Source of the DNA: Bacteroidia bacterium
Lineage (GTDB): Bacteria > Bacteroidota > Bacteroidia > UKL13-3
Assembly (NCBI GenBank): GCA_021740845.1
Contig: JAIOYZ010000012.1
Span: 1 to 64,000, forward strand
Length of the DNA: 64,000 nucleotides
Direction of reading: 5' to 3'
Shown here: piece after piece, positions 17,644-26,309 of the stretch
How positions within the stretch are numbered: position 1 is the stretch's first letter
How the letters are laid out: every line of letters starts with the position of its first letter
The notes under the pieces: model-generated
Databases searched by the model: none
Seen by the model: only the letters and a program-made list of their open reading frames with translations
Told to the model about the DNA's origin: nothing
Position numbers and translations under genes: made by a program

Positions 17644-17922
17644 ATGTTAAAAGAAGTTACAAAAACAGAAGAAGAAGTTGACCTTTTAGAAGAAACCACA
17701 GATATGTTTCAGGTGGTTTTGTATAATGATGATGTAAATACCTTTGATTGGGTTATAGAATGCCTTGTAGATATTTGCGAGCACGATGAATTACAAGCAG
17801 AGCAATGCGCCCTATTGGTTCATTTTAAAGGAAAAGCAAGTGTAAAAAAGGGGGAATTGGGACAAATGAACTCTATTTGCCAAGCATTATGCGATAGTGA
17901 TTTGTCTGCTGTGGTAGAATAA
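17644..17922 (+). CDS. clpS: ATP-dependent Clp protease adaptor ClpS
   Basis: The protein has 92 residues. It delivers N-degron substrates to ClpA/ClpC. The ClpS core is visible: FQVVLYNDDVNTFDWVIECL with the substrate-pocket Asn-Asp-Asp, a helix with EQCALLVHFKGKASVKKG in place of the usual VHxxGxAxV, and a C-terminal CQALCDSDLSAVVE. It is in line with plsY and the CoA-transferase gene. Confidence 0.9.
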   Translation: MLKEVTKTEEEVDLLEETTDMFQVVLYNDDVNTFDWVIECLVDICEHDELQAEQCALLVHFKGKASVKKGELGQMNSICQALCDSDLSAVVE

Positions 17923-17938
17923 ATAATACAAAAATAAT

Positions 17939-18640
17939 ATGCTTAATAAAGTTGTTAAAAACGCCGAAGAAGCCATTCATGATATTGAAGATGGTGCAAC
18001 CATAATGTTAGGTGGATTTGGATTGTGCGGAATTCCAGAAAACTGCATTACGAGTTTGGTTCAAAAAGGAACCAAAAATTTAACCTGTATTTCTAATAAT
18101 GCGGGAGTAGATGATTTTGGAATTGGCTTATTACTTAAGACCAAACAAGTGAAGAAAATGGTTTCTTCTTATGTGGGCGAAAATGCAGAATTTGAAAGGC
18201 AATTATTAAGTGGAGAATTAGAAGTGGAATTAATTCCTCAAGGAACATTGGCCACACGCTGTATGGCAACAGGCTATGGAATGCCAGCTATTTTCACTCC
18301 TGCAGGTGTTGGAACCGAGGTTGCAAATGGAAAAGAACAAAGAGATTTTAACGGCAAAACCTATTTATTAGAGCATGCCTTTGATTCTGATTTTGCTATT
18401 GTAAAAGCATGGAAAGGCGATACCCATGGTAATTTAATTTTTAGAGCTACTTCCAGAAATTTTAATCCATTGATGGCTATGGCAGGTAAAATAACTATTG
18501 CAGAAGTAGAAGAATTAGTGCCTGCTGGTACTCTTGATCCAGACTGTATACATACACCGGGAATATATGTAAATAGAATTTTCCAAGGTGTAGATTACGA
18601 GAAAAGAATTGAGCAGGTTACTACCAGTAAACGCGCATAA
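17939..18640 (+). CDS. scoA: 3-oxoacid CoA-transferase, A subunit
   Basis: The protein has 233 residues. Together with a B subunit it would move CoA from succinyl-CoA to acetoacetate. The A-subunit signatures are [16 protein letters not shown] near residue 24 and later [12 protein letters not shown], plus [15 protein letters not shown]. The catalytic Glu belongs to the B subunit, and no B-subunit gene follows; the next gene is a lipoprotein. The partner must be elsewhere or lost. The A-subunit call is firm. Confidence 0.93.
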   Translation: MLNKVVKNAEEAIHDIEDGATIMLGGFGLCGIPENCITSLVQKGTKNLTCISNNAGVDDFGIGLLLKTKQVKKMVSSYVGENAEFERQLLSGELEVELIPQGTLATRCMATGYGMPAIFTPAGVGTEVANGKEQRDFNGKTYLLEHAFDSDFAIVKAWKGDTHGNLIFRATSRNFNPLMAMAGKITIAEVEELVPAGTLDPDCIHTPGIYVNRIFQGVDYEKRIEQVTTSKRA

Positions 18641-18647
18641 AAAATCC

Positions 18648-18684
18648 ATTTCGGTTTGAACCAAAATTAGGTTCAAGCCGAAAT
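18648..18684. repeat. Hairpin of two interspersed repeat copies
   Basis: ATTTCGGTTTGAACC (18648-18662) and GGTTCAAGCCGAAAT (18670-18684) form a 15-bp stem. The single departure from the consensus leaves a T-G pair, which would still pair as U-G in RNA. It follows the scoA stop by 7 bp and has no T-run. Confidence 0.75.
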
Positions 18685-18787
18685 AATAAAGTGACTTTAG
18701 TTTAACCCAATATTTTAGTTGCTTGAAATAACCATATTATTTTTGCCCCTGATGGATTTCTTCATTAGTTAACATTTTAAATTTTAT

Positions 18788-19321
18788 ATGAATAAAATAA
18801 TTCTCTTTGCTACTTTCCTAATTGGGTTTTCATTTGCTTGTAAAAAGGTTGACAAGCTTACAAAATTCAACTTGAACTACGAGGAGAATGTTACTATACC
18901 ATCATCCACCGGAATAAACCTTCCGTTTAATATTCTTTCGCCTGATATTACAACCAATTCCGAATCCAGTTTTTCAGTAAATAATACGCGTAAGGATTTA
19001 ATTGAAAGTATAAAATTAACCAAGCTAGACTTAGAAATTATTTCACCATCAAATGGAAATTTTAATTTTTTAAAATCCGTAGATATCTATATTTCGGCAG
19101 ATGGTTTAGCAGAAACAAAAATTGCATACAAAGAAAACATCCCCAATAATGTTGGCAGTAAATTATCACTCGATTTAACGGATACCGATTTAAAGGAGTA
19201 TATCAAAAAAGACAAGTTTAGTTTAAAATTAGTATCGGTAACAGATGAATTTATTGCCACCGACTATAAAATAAAAATTAGCACTTCCTTTTTTGTGGAT
19301 GCAAAAATTTTAGGCCAATAA
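18788..19321 (+). CDS. Putative lipoprotein of unknown function
   Basis: The protein has 177 residues with a lipoprotein signal (MNKIILFATFLIGFSFAC, Cys18 followed by KK). The rest is hydrophilic and beta-rich, with no recognised motif. A weak promoter (TATTTTTG at 18738-18745) lies before it, separate from scoA. It converges with the MacA-like operon, the stop codons being 3 bp apart. I cannot assign a role. Confidence 0.75.
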   Translation: MNKIILFATFLIGFSFACKKVDKLTKFNLNYEENVTIPSSTGINLPFNILSPDITTNSESSFSVNNTRKDLIESIKLTKLDLEIISPSNGNFNFLKSVDIYISADGLAETKIAYKENIPNNVGSKLSLDLTDTDLKEYIKKDKFSLKLVSVTDEFIATDYKIKISTSFFVDAKILGQ

Positions 19322-19324
19322 TTC

Positions 19325-20431
19325 TTATTTCTTATCCTTGTTCTCCAAAGGCACGGTTGGGTCTTTAATTTTATCTGTAGGCTTTAAACCATCTACAATT
19401 TCTATATTAATTCCATCACTTATACCTGTAGTAATTTTGCGTTTTTCAAAAACTTGAGTTGCGGTTTCTACTTCCACAAAAGCAATCTCTTTTTCAAACT
19501 GAAGAACAGATTCGGGTAAAGTCCAAACGCTATCTTTTCTTCCTAAAACGATATCTGCATTTGCGCTATAACCTGCTCTCAAAAAGCTATTCGTTTTTAG
19601 ATTAACCTTGGCCTTAATTTGAAATTGAATAGCACCATTTTCTTTTACACCTTTTGGCGCAATGTATTCCAAAACTGCATTAAATCTTTCGGCATCAATG
19701 GCACCAACGGTTAAAATTAAATCCATTCCAGGCTTAATTTTTCCTACTTCACTCTCGTCAACTTTTCCTTCAAAAATCATTTCGCCCATATCTGCAACAG
19801 TTGCAATTGTAGTTCCCTCATTAAAAGTATTGCTTTCAATAACGCTGCTCCCCTCTTTTAAAGGCACATCTAAAACCATTCCATCAATGGTACTTCTTAC
19901 AATGGTATTGGTACTTTTTCCAGAGTTTTTACTTACCCCTTCTTTAATCAATTGAATATTATTTTCGGCAGCACTTAGCTCTTCTTTAGCATTGTTATAA
20001 GCCAAACGAACTTGTTGAAATTCTGACATAGAAATCATCTTTGCATCAAACATATTCTGGTTTCTTTCCATGTCAATTTTAGCATTATCAAAACTCAATT
20101 GAGCCCTGCTAACACGACTTTCGGCATTGGCCAAATTAATCATATTAGGAATAATACGAATGCGCGCAATCATATCTCCTTTACGAATTTTATCGCCAGC
20201 AATCACATAAAGTTTTTCAATTATTCCACTAACTTGGGGTTTAATATTAACCTCTTTGCGAGGCACAACTGCACCCGTAGCAACTGTTTTACGAATGATA
20301 TTATCTTTTACCAATTGGGTGGTATTGTAAATAATGGGCTTTTGTTCCGACTTATTATACAAAAACCAGATGGTATATATAAAGAGAATTCCCATCAAGG
20401 AAAAGAAACTTATTCTAACTATTTTTTTCAT
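19325..20431 (-). CDS. HlyD/MacA-family periplasmic adaptor subunit
   Basis: The protein has 368 residues. One N-terminal membrane anchor (about residues 5-22) is followed by a lipoyl-like half motif (VNIKPQVSGIIEKLYVIAGDKIRKGD), a coiled-coil hairpin (about 80-165), the second lipoyl half (IDGMVLDVPLKEGSSV) and beta-barrel/MP domains. It bridges an inner-membrane ABC exporter to an outer-membrane channel. It is last in a five-gene minus-strand operon with the peptidase, ATPase and two permeases. No TolC-like gene is present nearby. The substrate is unknown. Confidence 0.9.
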   Translation of the reverse strand: MKKIVRISFFSLMGILFIYTIWFLYNKSEQKPIIYNTTQLVKDNIIRKTVATGAVVPRKEVNIKPQVSGIIEKLYVIAGDKIRKGDMIARIRIIPNMINLANAESRVSRAQLSFDNAKIDMERNQNMFDAKMISMSEFQQVRLAYNNAKEELSAAENNIQLIKEGVSKNSGKSTNTIVRSTIDGMVLDVPLKEGSSVIESNTFNEGTTIATVADMGEMIFEGKVDESEVGKIKPGMDLILTVGAIDAERFNAVLEYIAPKGVKENGAIQFQIKAKVNLKTNSFLRAGYSANADIVLGRKDSVWTLPESVLQFEKEIAFVEVETATQVFEKRKITTGISDGINIEIVDGLKPTDKIKDPTVPLENKDKK

Positions 20432-20465
20432 TTATCAACTATTATCTTTTACTAAACTATTTTTA

Positions 20466-21722
20466 TTACTCATATCTTAAGGCATCTACAGGGCTAATTG
20501 AAATCGCTTTTCTTGCAGGAATAATTCCAGCCAAAGCGCCACAAACCACTAATATTCCTAATGCTTTTAACACAATATCTAATTGCACACCAGGTTGGTA
20601 AAACATACCTGTATCTTGCCCAGCGATGGCCATATTAATACCCTCCATTAAAAACACACCAGCCAGCATTCCAAAATACCCAGCCATAGAAGTTAACAAA
20701 ATTGACTCCATAACAATTTGCGAAATAATGGATGCAGGAGTTGCGCCTAATGCTCTGCGAACGCCAATCTCGCGGGTTCTTTCTTTTACAATTATGAGCA
20801 TGATATTACTCACACCAATTACTCCAGCCAACAAAGTTCCAATACCTACAACCCAAACCAAAAGACTTATTCCACTAAAAAGCCCTTGGATTTTAGCAAA
20901 CTCTTTTTGACTATTCCAACTGCCAATTGCATATGGGTCATCGGGAGAAATTTTATGGCGTTGAGCCAGTAATTTTTTTATTTTATCTTCAACTAAAGAA
21001 GCAGGGTATTGCGGTTTAGCAGTTAGGCTGAACCAACCAATTTTTCCACCCCAATTAAATGCTTGCTGAAAAGTAGTGAAAGGAATATAAATGGTTTGCA
21101 TTTTCTCCTCCGCATCTTCTCCAGATTTCTCGGTGGTTAAAGTTCCCACAACTTTAAAATAGGTTCCATTTACCTGAATGTATTGTCCTAAAGGATTTTC
21201 ATCTTTAGCAAATAGTACTTCTTGTACACGAGAAGCGATGATGCAAATTTTTCGTTTTTCTTTGATATCGTAATCGTTGATATACCTGCCAGAAGTAATT
21301 TTAAATGTTTGAATAAACCGATTGTCTGGAAAATCACCACGAACCACAAAAGGGCCAGTTTTGGTGCCTCTGCTCACATTGTTCTCGCCCCTATATCCAC
21401 CCAATTGGGCAGAAGGTGCTAAAACATCCAATTCAGGAACATTGTCTTTTATGGCTTGAATATCGTCTTCTTCAAAATTAAATTGTCTTCCACGCGGCAA
21501 ACCTTTGTATGGAATGGTAGTTTTCTGTGTCCACATATAAACTGCATTGGTAGCAGAACCACCAAAAGAACGCGTAACGCCGTTTTGCAAACCATTGCCT
21601 GAACCTAACATGACCATCAACATAAAAATGCCCCAGAACACACCAAAAGCAGTTAGGGTTGTTCTGAGTTTGTTTTTACTCAAGGTTTGTAATACTTCGT
21701 TTATTCTATCACCGTCAATCAT
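20466..21722 (-). CDS. MacB-like ABC transporter permease (second paralogue)
   Basis: The protein has 418 residues: an N-terminal membrane helix, a long MacB_PCD periplasmic domain and three C-terminal membrane helices (FtsX domain), with VKERTREIGVRRALGATPASI and ending ARKAISISPVDALRYE. It is a paralogue of the neighbouring permease (1 bp apart); the two probably form a heterodimer. There is no fused ATPase; the ATPase is a separate gene upstream. Confidence 0.93.
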   Translation of the reverse strand: MIDGDRINEVLQTLSKNKLRTTLTAFGVFWGIFMLMVMLGSGNGLQNGVTRSFGGSATNAVYMWTQKTTIPYKGLPRGRQFNFEEDDIQAIKDNVPELDVLAPSAQLGGYRGENNVSRGTKTGPFVVRGDFPDNRFIQTFKITSGRYINDYDIKEKRKICIIASRVQEVLFAKDENPLGQYIQVNGTYFKVVGTLTTEKSGEDAEEKMQTIYIPFTTFQQAFNWGGKIGWFSLTAKPQYPASLVEDKIKKLLAQRHKISPDDPYAIGSWNSQKEFAKIQGLFSGISLLVWVVGIGTLLAGVIGVSNIMLIIVKERTREIGVRRALGATPASIISQIVMESILLTSMAGYFGMLAGVFLMEGINMAIAGQDTGMFYQPGVQLDIVLKALGILVVCGALAGIIPARKAISISPVDALRYE

Positions 21723-21723
21723 C

Positions 21724-22956
21724 TTATTCTCCTCTCAAAGCATCAATGGGTTGAACCGAAGCCGCTTTTCTGGCAGGTAAAAAACCTGCTAATAATCCGG
21801 CAATAATTAACAATAGCATAGCATATAAAGCGATAGATAAATCAACTTCTGGCTTTCTAAAAAAATCAGAATCGGGAACATATTTTTTAAATGCCTCCAA
21901 TAAAAATATTCCAAGCATCATACCTACATACCCAAACAAAGAAGTAATAAAAACAGACTCTTGAAGAATTAAAGAAACCACACTCCATGGAGTAGCGCCT
22001 AAAGCTTTTCTGATACCAATCTCCACTGTTCTTTCTTTTACAACAATCATCATGATATTACTAACGCCAACAATACCTGCTATTAAAGTTCCAATACCGA
22101 TAATCCAAATGAAAATATTAATGCCAGATATTAGTCCAATAATTTTGCGGTATTCGGTTAGGTTATTCCAAACAAAAACTGCTTTTTTATCGTTGGGATC
22201 GTAATGGTGTTTAGCCGCTAATAAAGCTCTTAATTCTTGAGTTATAGCCTCGCTATTATCAATATCATTTTCATTAATACTCAAAACAATTTGATCGATG
22301 CGGGTATTACCTGTAAATGCTCTTTGAGCGGTAGTAACGGGCACATACGCTCTTCTATTATCTTGGTCTCCCCCATCATCAAAAAACAAACCCACCACTT
22401 TAAACATGATTCCATTGATATTAATCTCATGCCCAATTGGATCGATACCAACAAAAAGTTCCTCCACCATTTTCCTTCCAATACAGGCTACTTTTCTGCA
22501 TTCTTGAATATCCTTTTCGTTAATGAATCTGCCTTTGGTAAGATTTATTTTTTCGGGATAAACCATTCCTGGGTGAACACCTTTTACATTAAAGTTTCCA
22601 TACTTTGAACCAAAACTAATGATGCTAATTTCCCACATATGCATTCGGGCGCTGGCATGTTCGGCTCTATCATAATTTTTGTTTACCAGTTCGTAGTCTT
22701 CATTGGTAAACTTTATGTCTCGCCCAGGTTGGTAGCCTTGGTAAGCCACTGATGTTTTGCCTGCATTTAGCCAAACACTATTTACAGCATCGCGGTTGAA
22801 TTGATTCTTAACACCATTTTCTAAACCTGTTCCTGCACCCAACAAAACAATAAGCATAAAGATTCCCCAAGCCACACTGAAGCCAGTAAGAAAGGTACGC
22901 AACCTATTCTTAGCAATGTTTGCAAAAATCTCCTGCCATTTATCTAGTTCAAACAT
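21724..22956 (-). CDS. MacB-like ABC transporter permease (first paralogue)
   Basis: The protein has 410 residues with the same architecture as its neighbour: N-terminal helix, periplasmic core, FtsX domain with VKERTVEIGIRKALGATPWSV and the ending ARKAASVQPIDALRGE. It lies between the ATPase gene (1-bp gap) and the second permease (1-bp gap). It is an inner-membrane component of a MacAB/LolCDE-type exporter acting on a periplasmic or lipoprotein-like substrate. Confidence 0.93.
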   Translation of the reverse strand: MFELDKWQEIFANIAKNRLRTFLTGFSVAWGIFMLIVLLGAGTGLENGVKNQFNRDAVNSVWLNAGKTSVAYQGYQPGRDIKFTNEDYELVNKNYDRAEHASARMHMWEISIISFGSKYGNFNVKGVHPGMVYPEKINLTKGRFINEKDIQECRKVACIGRKMVEELFVGIDPIGHEININGIMFKVVGLFFDDGGDQDNRRAYVPVTTAQRAFTGNTRIDQIVLSINENDIDNSEAITQELRALLAAKHHYDPNDKKAVFVWNNLTEYRKIIGLISGINIFIWIIGIGTLIAGIVGVSNIMMIVVKERTVEIGIRKALGATPWSVVSLILQESVFITSLFGYVGMMLGIFLLEAFKKYVPDSDFFRKPEVDLSIALYAMLLLIIAGLLAGFLPARKAASVQPIDALRGE

Positions 22957-22957
22957 A

Positions 22958-23620
22958 TTAGTCTATGATTAAACCATCTTTTAAGCGAATGGTTCTTTGG
23001 GTCATTTCTGCAATATCATGTTCGTGAGTTACAATCACTACGGTGATTCCTTGTTGGTTAATGTCTTTTAAAATTTCCATTACCTCATAACTCGTTTGCG
23101 TATCTAATGCGCCTGTAGGTTCATCAGCTAAAATTATTTTAGGCTTAGCAATAAGGGCTCTTGCAATTGCAACCCTTTGTTTTTGTCCGCCACTCAATTC
23201 ATTTGGCATATGTTCTGCCCAATCTTTTAGGCCAACTTTTTCTAAGTATTCCATTGCTATAAGGTTTCGCTTTTTCCTACTTACATCTTGGTAATACAAA
23301 GGCAAAGCAACATTCTCCATTGCATTTTTAAAAGAGATTAGGTTGAAAGATTGAAACACAAAACCAATGAATTGATTTCTCAATTTAGCGGCATGCTTTT
23401 CATTCATGCTTTTAATCAATTTTCCTTCTAGCAAATATTCGCCTTGATTGTATGAATCTAAAATGCCAAGAATATTGAGCATAGTAGACTTTCCACTTCC
23501 GGAGGAACCCATTATAGAAACCATTTCACCAGATTCTATGTGAGCATCAATTCCTTTTAGAACATGCAAACTTGAACTGCCCGTATGATATGTTTTATGG
23601 ATATTCTTTAATTGAATCAT
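22958..23620 (-). CDS. ABC transporter ATP-binding protein, LolD/MacB type
   Basis: The protein has 220 residues, full length for a LolD/MacB ATPase. Walker A is GSSGSGKST, the Q-loop is FVFQSF, the signature is LSGGQKQRVAIARAL, Walker B is IILADEPTGALD, and the switch His lies in VTHEHDIAE. Its start overlaps the peptidase stop by 4 bp (ATGA), showing translational coupling. It powers the two permeases downstream. Confidence 0.95.
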   Translation of the reverse strand: MIQLKNIHKTYHTGSSSLHVLKGIDAHIESGEMVSIMGSSGSGKSTMLNILGILDSYNQGEYLLEGKLIKSMNEKHAAKLRNQFIGFVFQSFNLISFKNAMENVALPLYYQDVSRKKRNLIAMEYLEKVGLKDWAEHMPNELSGGQKQRVAIARALIAKPKIILADEPTGALDTQTSYEVMEILKDINQQGITVVIVTHEHDIAEMTQRTIRLKDGLIID

Positions 23621-25551
23621 GGGCGTTTTTCTTTTACATAAATTCTTCCACCCAAGTGGGCAGCAAGAAACTTTTCCATAGAACCATAAAAATCAAATTG
23701 GTTCTCTTCGTTTCTGAACCCATGCCCTTCGTTATCTTTAACCATATATTCAACCTTAACACCGCGTTTTTTAAGAGCTTCAACAATTTGGTCACTTTCA
23801 GATTTATTTACTCGAGGATCGTTTGCTCCTTGAGCAATAAATAAAGGCACCTTAATTTTATCTACAGAAAATAAAGGCGAAGACTCTCTTAATAGAATTG
23901 AATCTTGTTTTGGATCGCCTACCATTTCGTACATCATTTTCATAAAAGGTTTCCAATAAGGAGGCACCGTTGCCATAAAAGTAAATAGATTGGAAACCCC
24001 AACATAATCAACACCGCATGCATAAACATTTGGAGTAAAGGTAACACCAGCAAGTGTGGCATAACCTCCATAACTAGCGCCATAAATTCCTACTTTTTTA
24101 GGGTCGGCAATACCTTCTTTAATTAACCAATTTACGCCGTCTGTAATGTCTTGTTGCATGGTATTTCCCCATTGCTTAAAACCCAATTCCCAAAACTTTC
24201 TTCCGTAACCAGTAGAACCTCTAAAATTCATTTGTAAAACTGCATATCCTCGGTTTGCCAAAAACTGAACTTCTGGGTTCCAACCCCATTCATCGCGATA
24301 CCAAGGACCACCATGTGGATTAATAATTACTGGTAAATTTTTGCCAGAACTCCCTTTTGGTAAAGTTAAATATCCATGAATGGTATTTCCATCCAAAGAA
24401 ACATAACTTATTGGTTTCATTTCGCACATTTGGTTCTCATCTAACCAAGGCCCTCTGTCTGTAATTTTTGTTAATTCATCCTTTTTAATATCGTAAAAAT
24501 AGGAAGCACCTAAAGAACGGTCGCTTATGGTTCGAACCAAAATTTTGTCTTCGCTTAAATTTGAACTGGTAATAATTATTTCGTATTTGGTACCCAATTT
24601 GGAAGCTAATTTTTGGTATAAATTTTCTGTTTCTTTATCCAAAAATTTCATTTCAGTTTTGTCTGTGATATAATCAATTTCTGTTAAAACTTTTCTTTTT
24701 TTCGAGTAAGACAAATCGCTTACATCTACATCTGGGTGAGAAAACAAAACTTCCAATTCTTTTCCATTGGCAATATCAAATTTTACAATTGCAGATTTAT
24801 CCCTATTTAAATTGGATGCCGCATAAATGTATTTGTTATCAAACGTAAAGAACAAAGGAGTTACTGTTTCTTTAAATGAGGTTCTAAGCACTTGTTTGAA
24901 TGGTGTTTCTATATTAGGACGATACAATAAAACTTGGTTCACACCATCACTTTGCACAGCCACTCTAATTGTACCATCATGGTCGGTAATCCAATTAATA
25001 ACGCCACCAGGATTCTTAGCCTCCATCTTTAATTCACCCGTTTCAATATTTAAATGGTAAACATCAAAAAGTTCTGGATTTTCTTTGTTCATGCCCACTA
25101 AAATCTCATTGGGTTTATCTACCAAGGCGTCCACAATTTGAACACTTACTTTTGGGAAAGGAGTTAAATCTGCTTGCTTTTGTGTGCCTACATTAACTGA
25201 AAAAAGATGGTAATTTTCATCACCACCATTGTCTCTTATATAAACTATTAGGCTATCACTTTTCCAAAAATACCCAGAAATATCTCTGTCTTCTAAAGCA
25301 GTTAATTGAACGGTATCATTTGAACCAATTTGGGTTGCAAAAATATTCATTCTACTATTAACAGGCTTTGTAAAAGCTATTTGCTCTCCAGATGGAGACA
25401 AAATAAAATAGGCATTTTCTGGATTCCGAAAAAAATTCTCCATTGCAATTACAGGTGCAACCGCATTTCCATTTTCTTTTTTGGGCGAACAAGCTCCAAT
25501 CACAAAAAAGAGGACGAATCCTCCAAACAACATCTTAATATCGCTTTTCAT
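23617..25551 (-). CDS. S9 family prolyl oligopeptidase-like lipoprotein peptidase
   Basis: The protein has 644 residues. The signal ends IGAC (Cys21), so it is probably a lipoprotein. An N-terminal beta-propeller (about 40-370) precedes an alpha/beta-hydrolase domain with Ser493 in GASYGGY, Asp578 in QGANDPR and His610 in NEGHGF, a complete catalytic triad. S9 enzymes cleave oligopeptides, often after Pro. It is the first gene of the exporter operon and is coupled to the ATPase, so its substrate could be related to what the transporter moves; that link is inferred. Confidence 0.93.
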   Translation of the reverse strand: MKSDIKMLFGGFVLFFVIGACSPKKENGNAVAPVIAMENFFRNPENAYFILSPSGEQIAFTKPVNSRMNIFATQIGSNDTVQLTALEDRDISGYFWKSDSLIVYIRDNGGDENYHLFSVNVGTQKQADLTPFPKVSVQIVDALVDKPNEILVGMNKENPELFDVYHLNIETGELKMEAKNPGGVINWITDHDGTIRVAVQSDGVNQVLLYRPNIETPFKQVLRTSFKETVTPLFFTFDNKYIYAASNLNRDKSAIVKFDIANGKELEVLFSHPDVDVSDLSYSKKRKVLTEIDYITDKTEMKFLDKETENLYQKLASKLGTKYEIIITSSNLSEDKILVRTISDRSLGASYFYDIKKDELTKITDRGPWLDENQMCEMKPISYVSLDGNTIHGYLTLPKGSSGKNLPVIINPHGGPWYRDEWGWNPEVQFLANRGYAVLQMNFRGSTGYGRKFWELGFKQWGNTMQQDITDGVNWLIKEGIADPKKVGIYGASYGGYATLAGVTFTPNVYACGVDYVGVSNLFTFMATVPPYWKPFMKMMYEMVGDPKQDSILLRESSPLFSVDKIKVPLFIAQGANDPRVNKSESDQIVEALKKRGVKVEYMVKDNEGHGFRNEENQFDFYGSMEKFLAAHLGGRIYVKEKRP

Positions 25552-25739
25552 ATCAGTAATAATAAGTCAAAATAAGGCAGCCACCTCATTAAACCAAATC
25601 ATAATTTGATGATAGGTGAGTGAAGAGGATGAAAGGATTTTTAGGGATATTATCACTGTCATTTTACCACTTAACAATTTTTGGAAAAGCAGCAATTATT
25701 ATTAACCTTGCATTTGCAAAAAATACCTATTTTTACCCC

Positions 25740-26309
25740 ATGGAACTATATACAAATCTCCCTCCTCTCCTCAAAACTTTTTGGCTTATTGCAATCCCAA
25801 GTAGTTTAATATTTTTGATCCAAACCATCTTAACTTTTATTGGTGCAGATGCTACTGATGGGCTGGATGCCGACTTTGATGGTGACATGAGTGGCAATGA
25901 TGGGCCACATCAACTATTCTCTTTTAGAAACCTAATCCATTTTTTACTGGGATTTAGTTGGGCTGGAATTTCATTTTATTCAAGCATCCAATCAGGCACT
26001 ATTCTTATTTTACTCGCCTTAGTGGTTGGCTTAGCCTTTCTCTTTCTGTTCTTTTTAGTAATCCAACAAATTCAGAAATTGTCTGAAGATAATTCCTTTC
26101 AGTTTACAAATACAATTGGCAATACTGGTGAGGTGTATTTAATAATTCCTGGGCATAAAAAAGGAACTGGAAAAGTTCTAATAAGCGTGCATGGCTCCAC
26201 TCATGAGCTACTAGCCATGACAGACGGTGAGACCATCGAAACAGGCTCCATGGTAATTGTGGAAAGACTAGAAAACAAACAAATCCTAATCGTTAAAAAA
26301 ATATCCTAA
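25740..26309 (+). CDS. NfeD-like membrane partner of flotillin
   Basis: The open frame extends to 25620, but the likely start is the ATG at 25740 (MELYTNLPPLLKTFW), giving 189 residues; a -7-like box TATTTTTA ends only 4 bp before it, so the mRNA may be nearly leaderless. Membrane helices lie near residues 12-32, 57-80 and 83-110, followed by an OB-fold-like domain (GNTGEVYLIIPGHKKGTGKVLI) typical of NfeD/YqiJ proteins. Its stop overlaps the flotillin start. NfeD-type proteins act with SPFH proteins in membrane microdomains. Confidence 0.8.
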   Translation: MELYTNLPPLLKTFWLIAIPSSLIFLIQTILTFIGADATDGLDADFDGDMSGNDGPHQLFSFRNLIHFLLGFSWAGISFYSSIQSGTILILLALVVGLAFLFLFFLVIQQIQKLSEDNSFQFTNTIGNTGEVYLIIPGHKKGTGKVLISVHGSTHELLAMTDGETIETGSMVIVERLENKQILIVKKIS

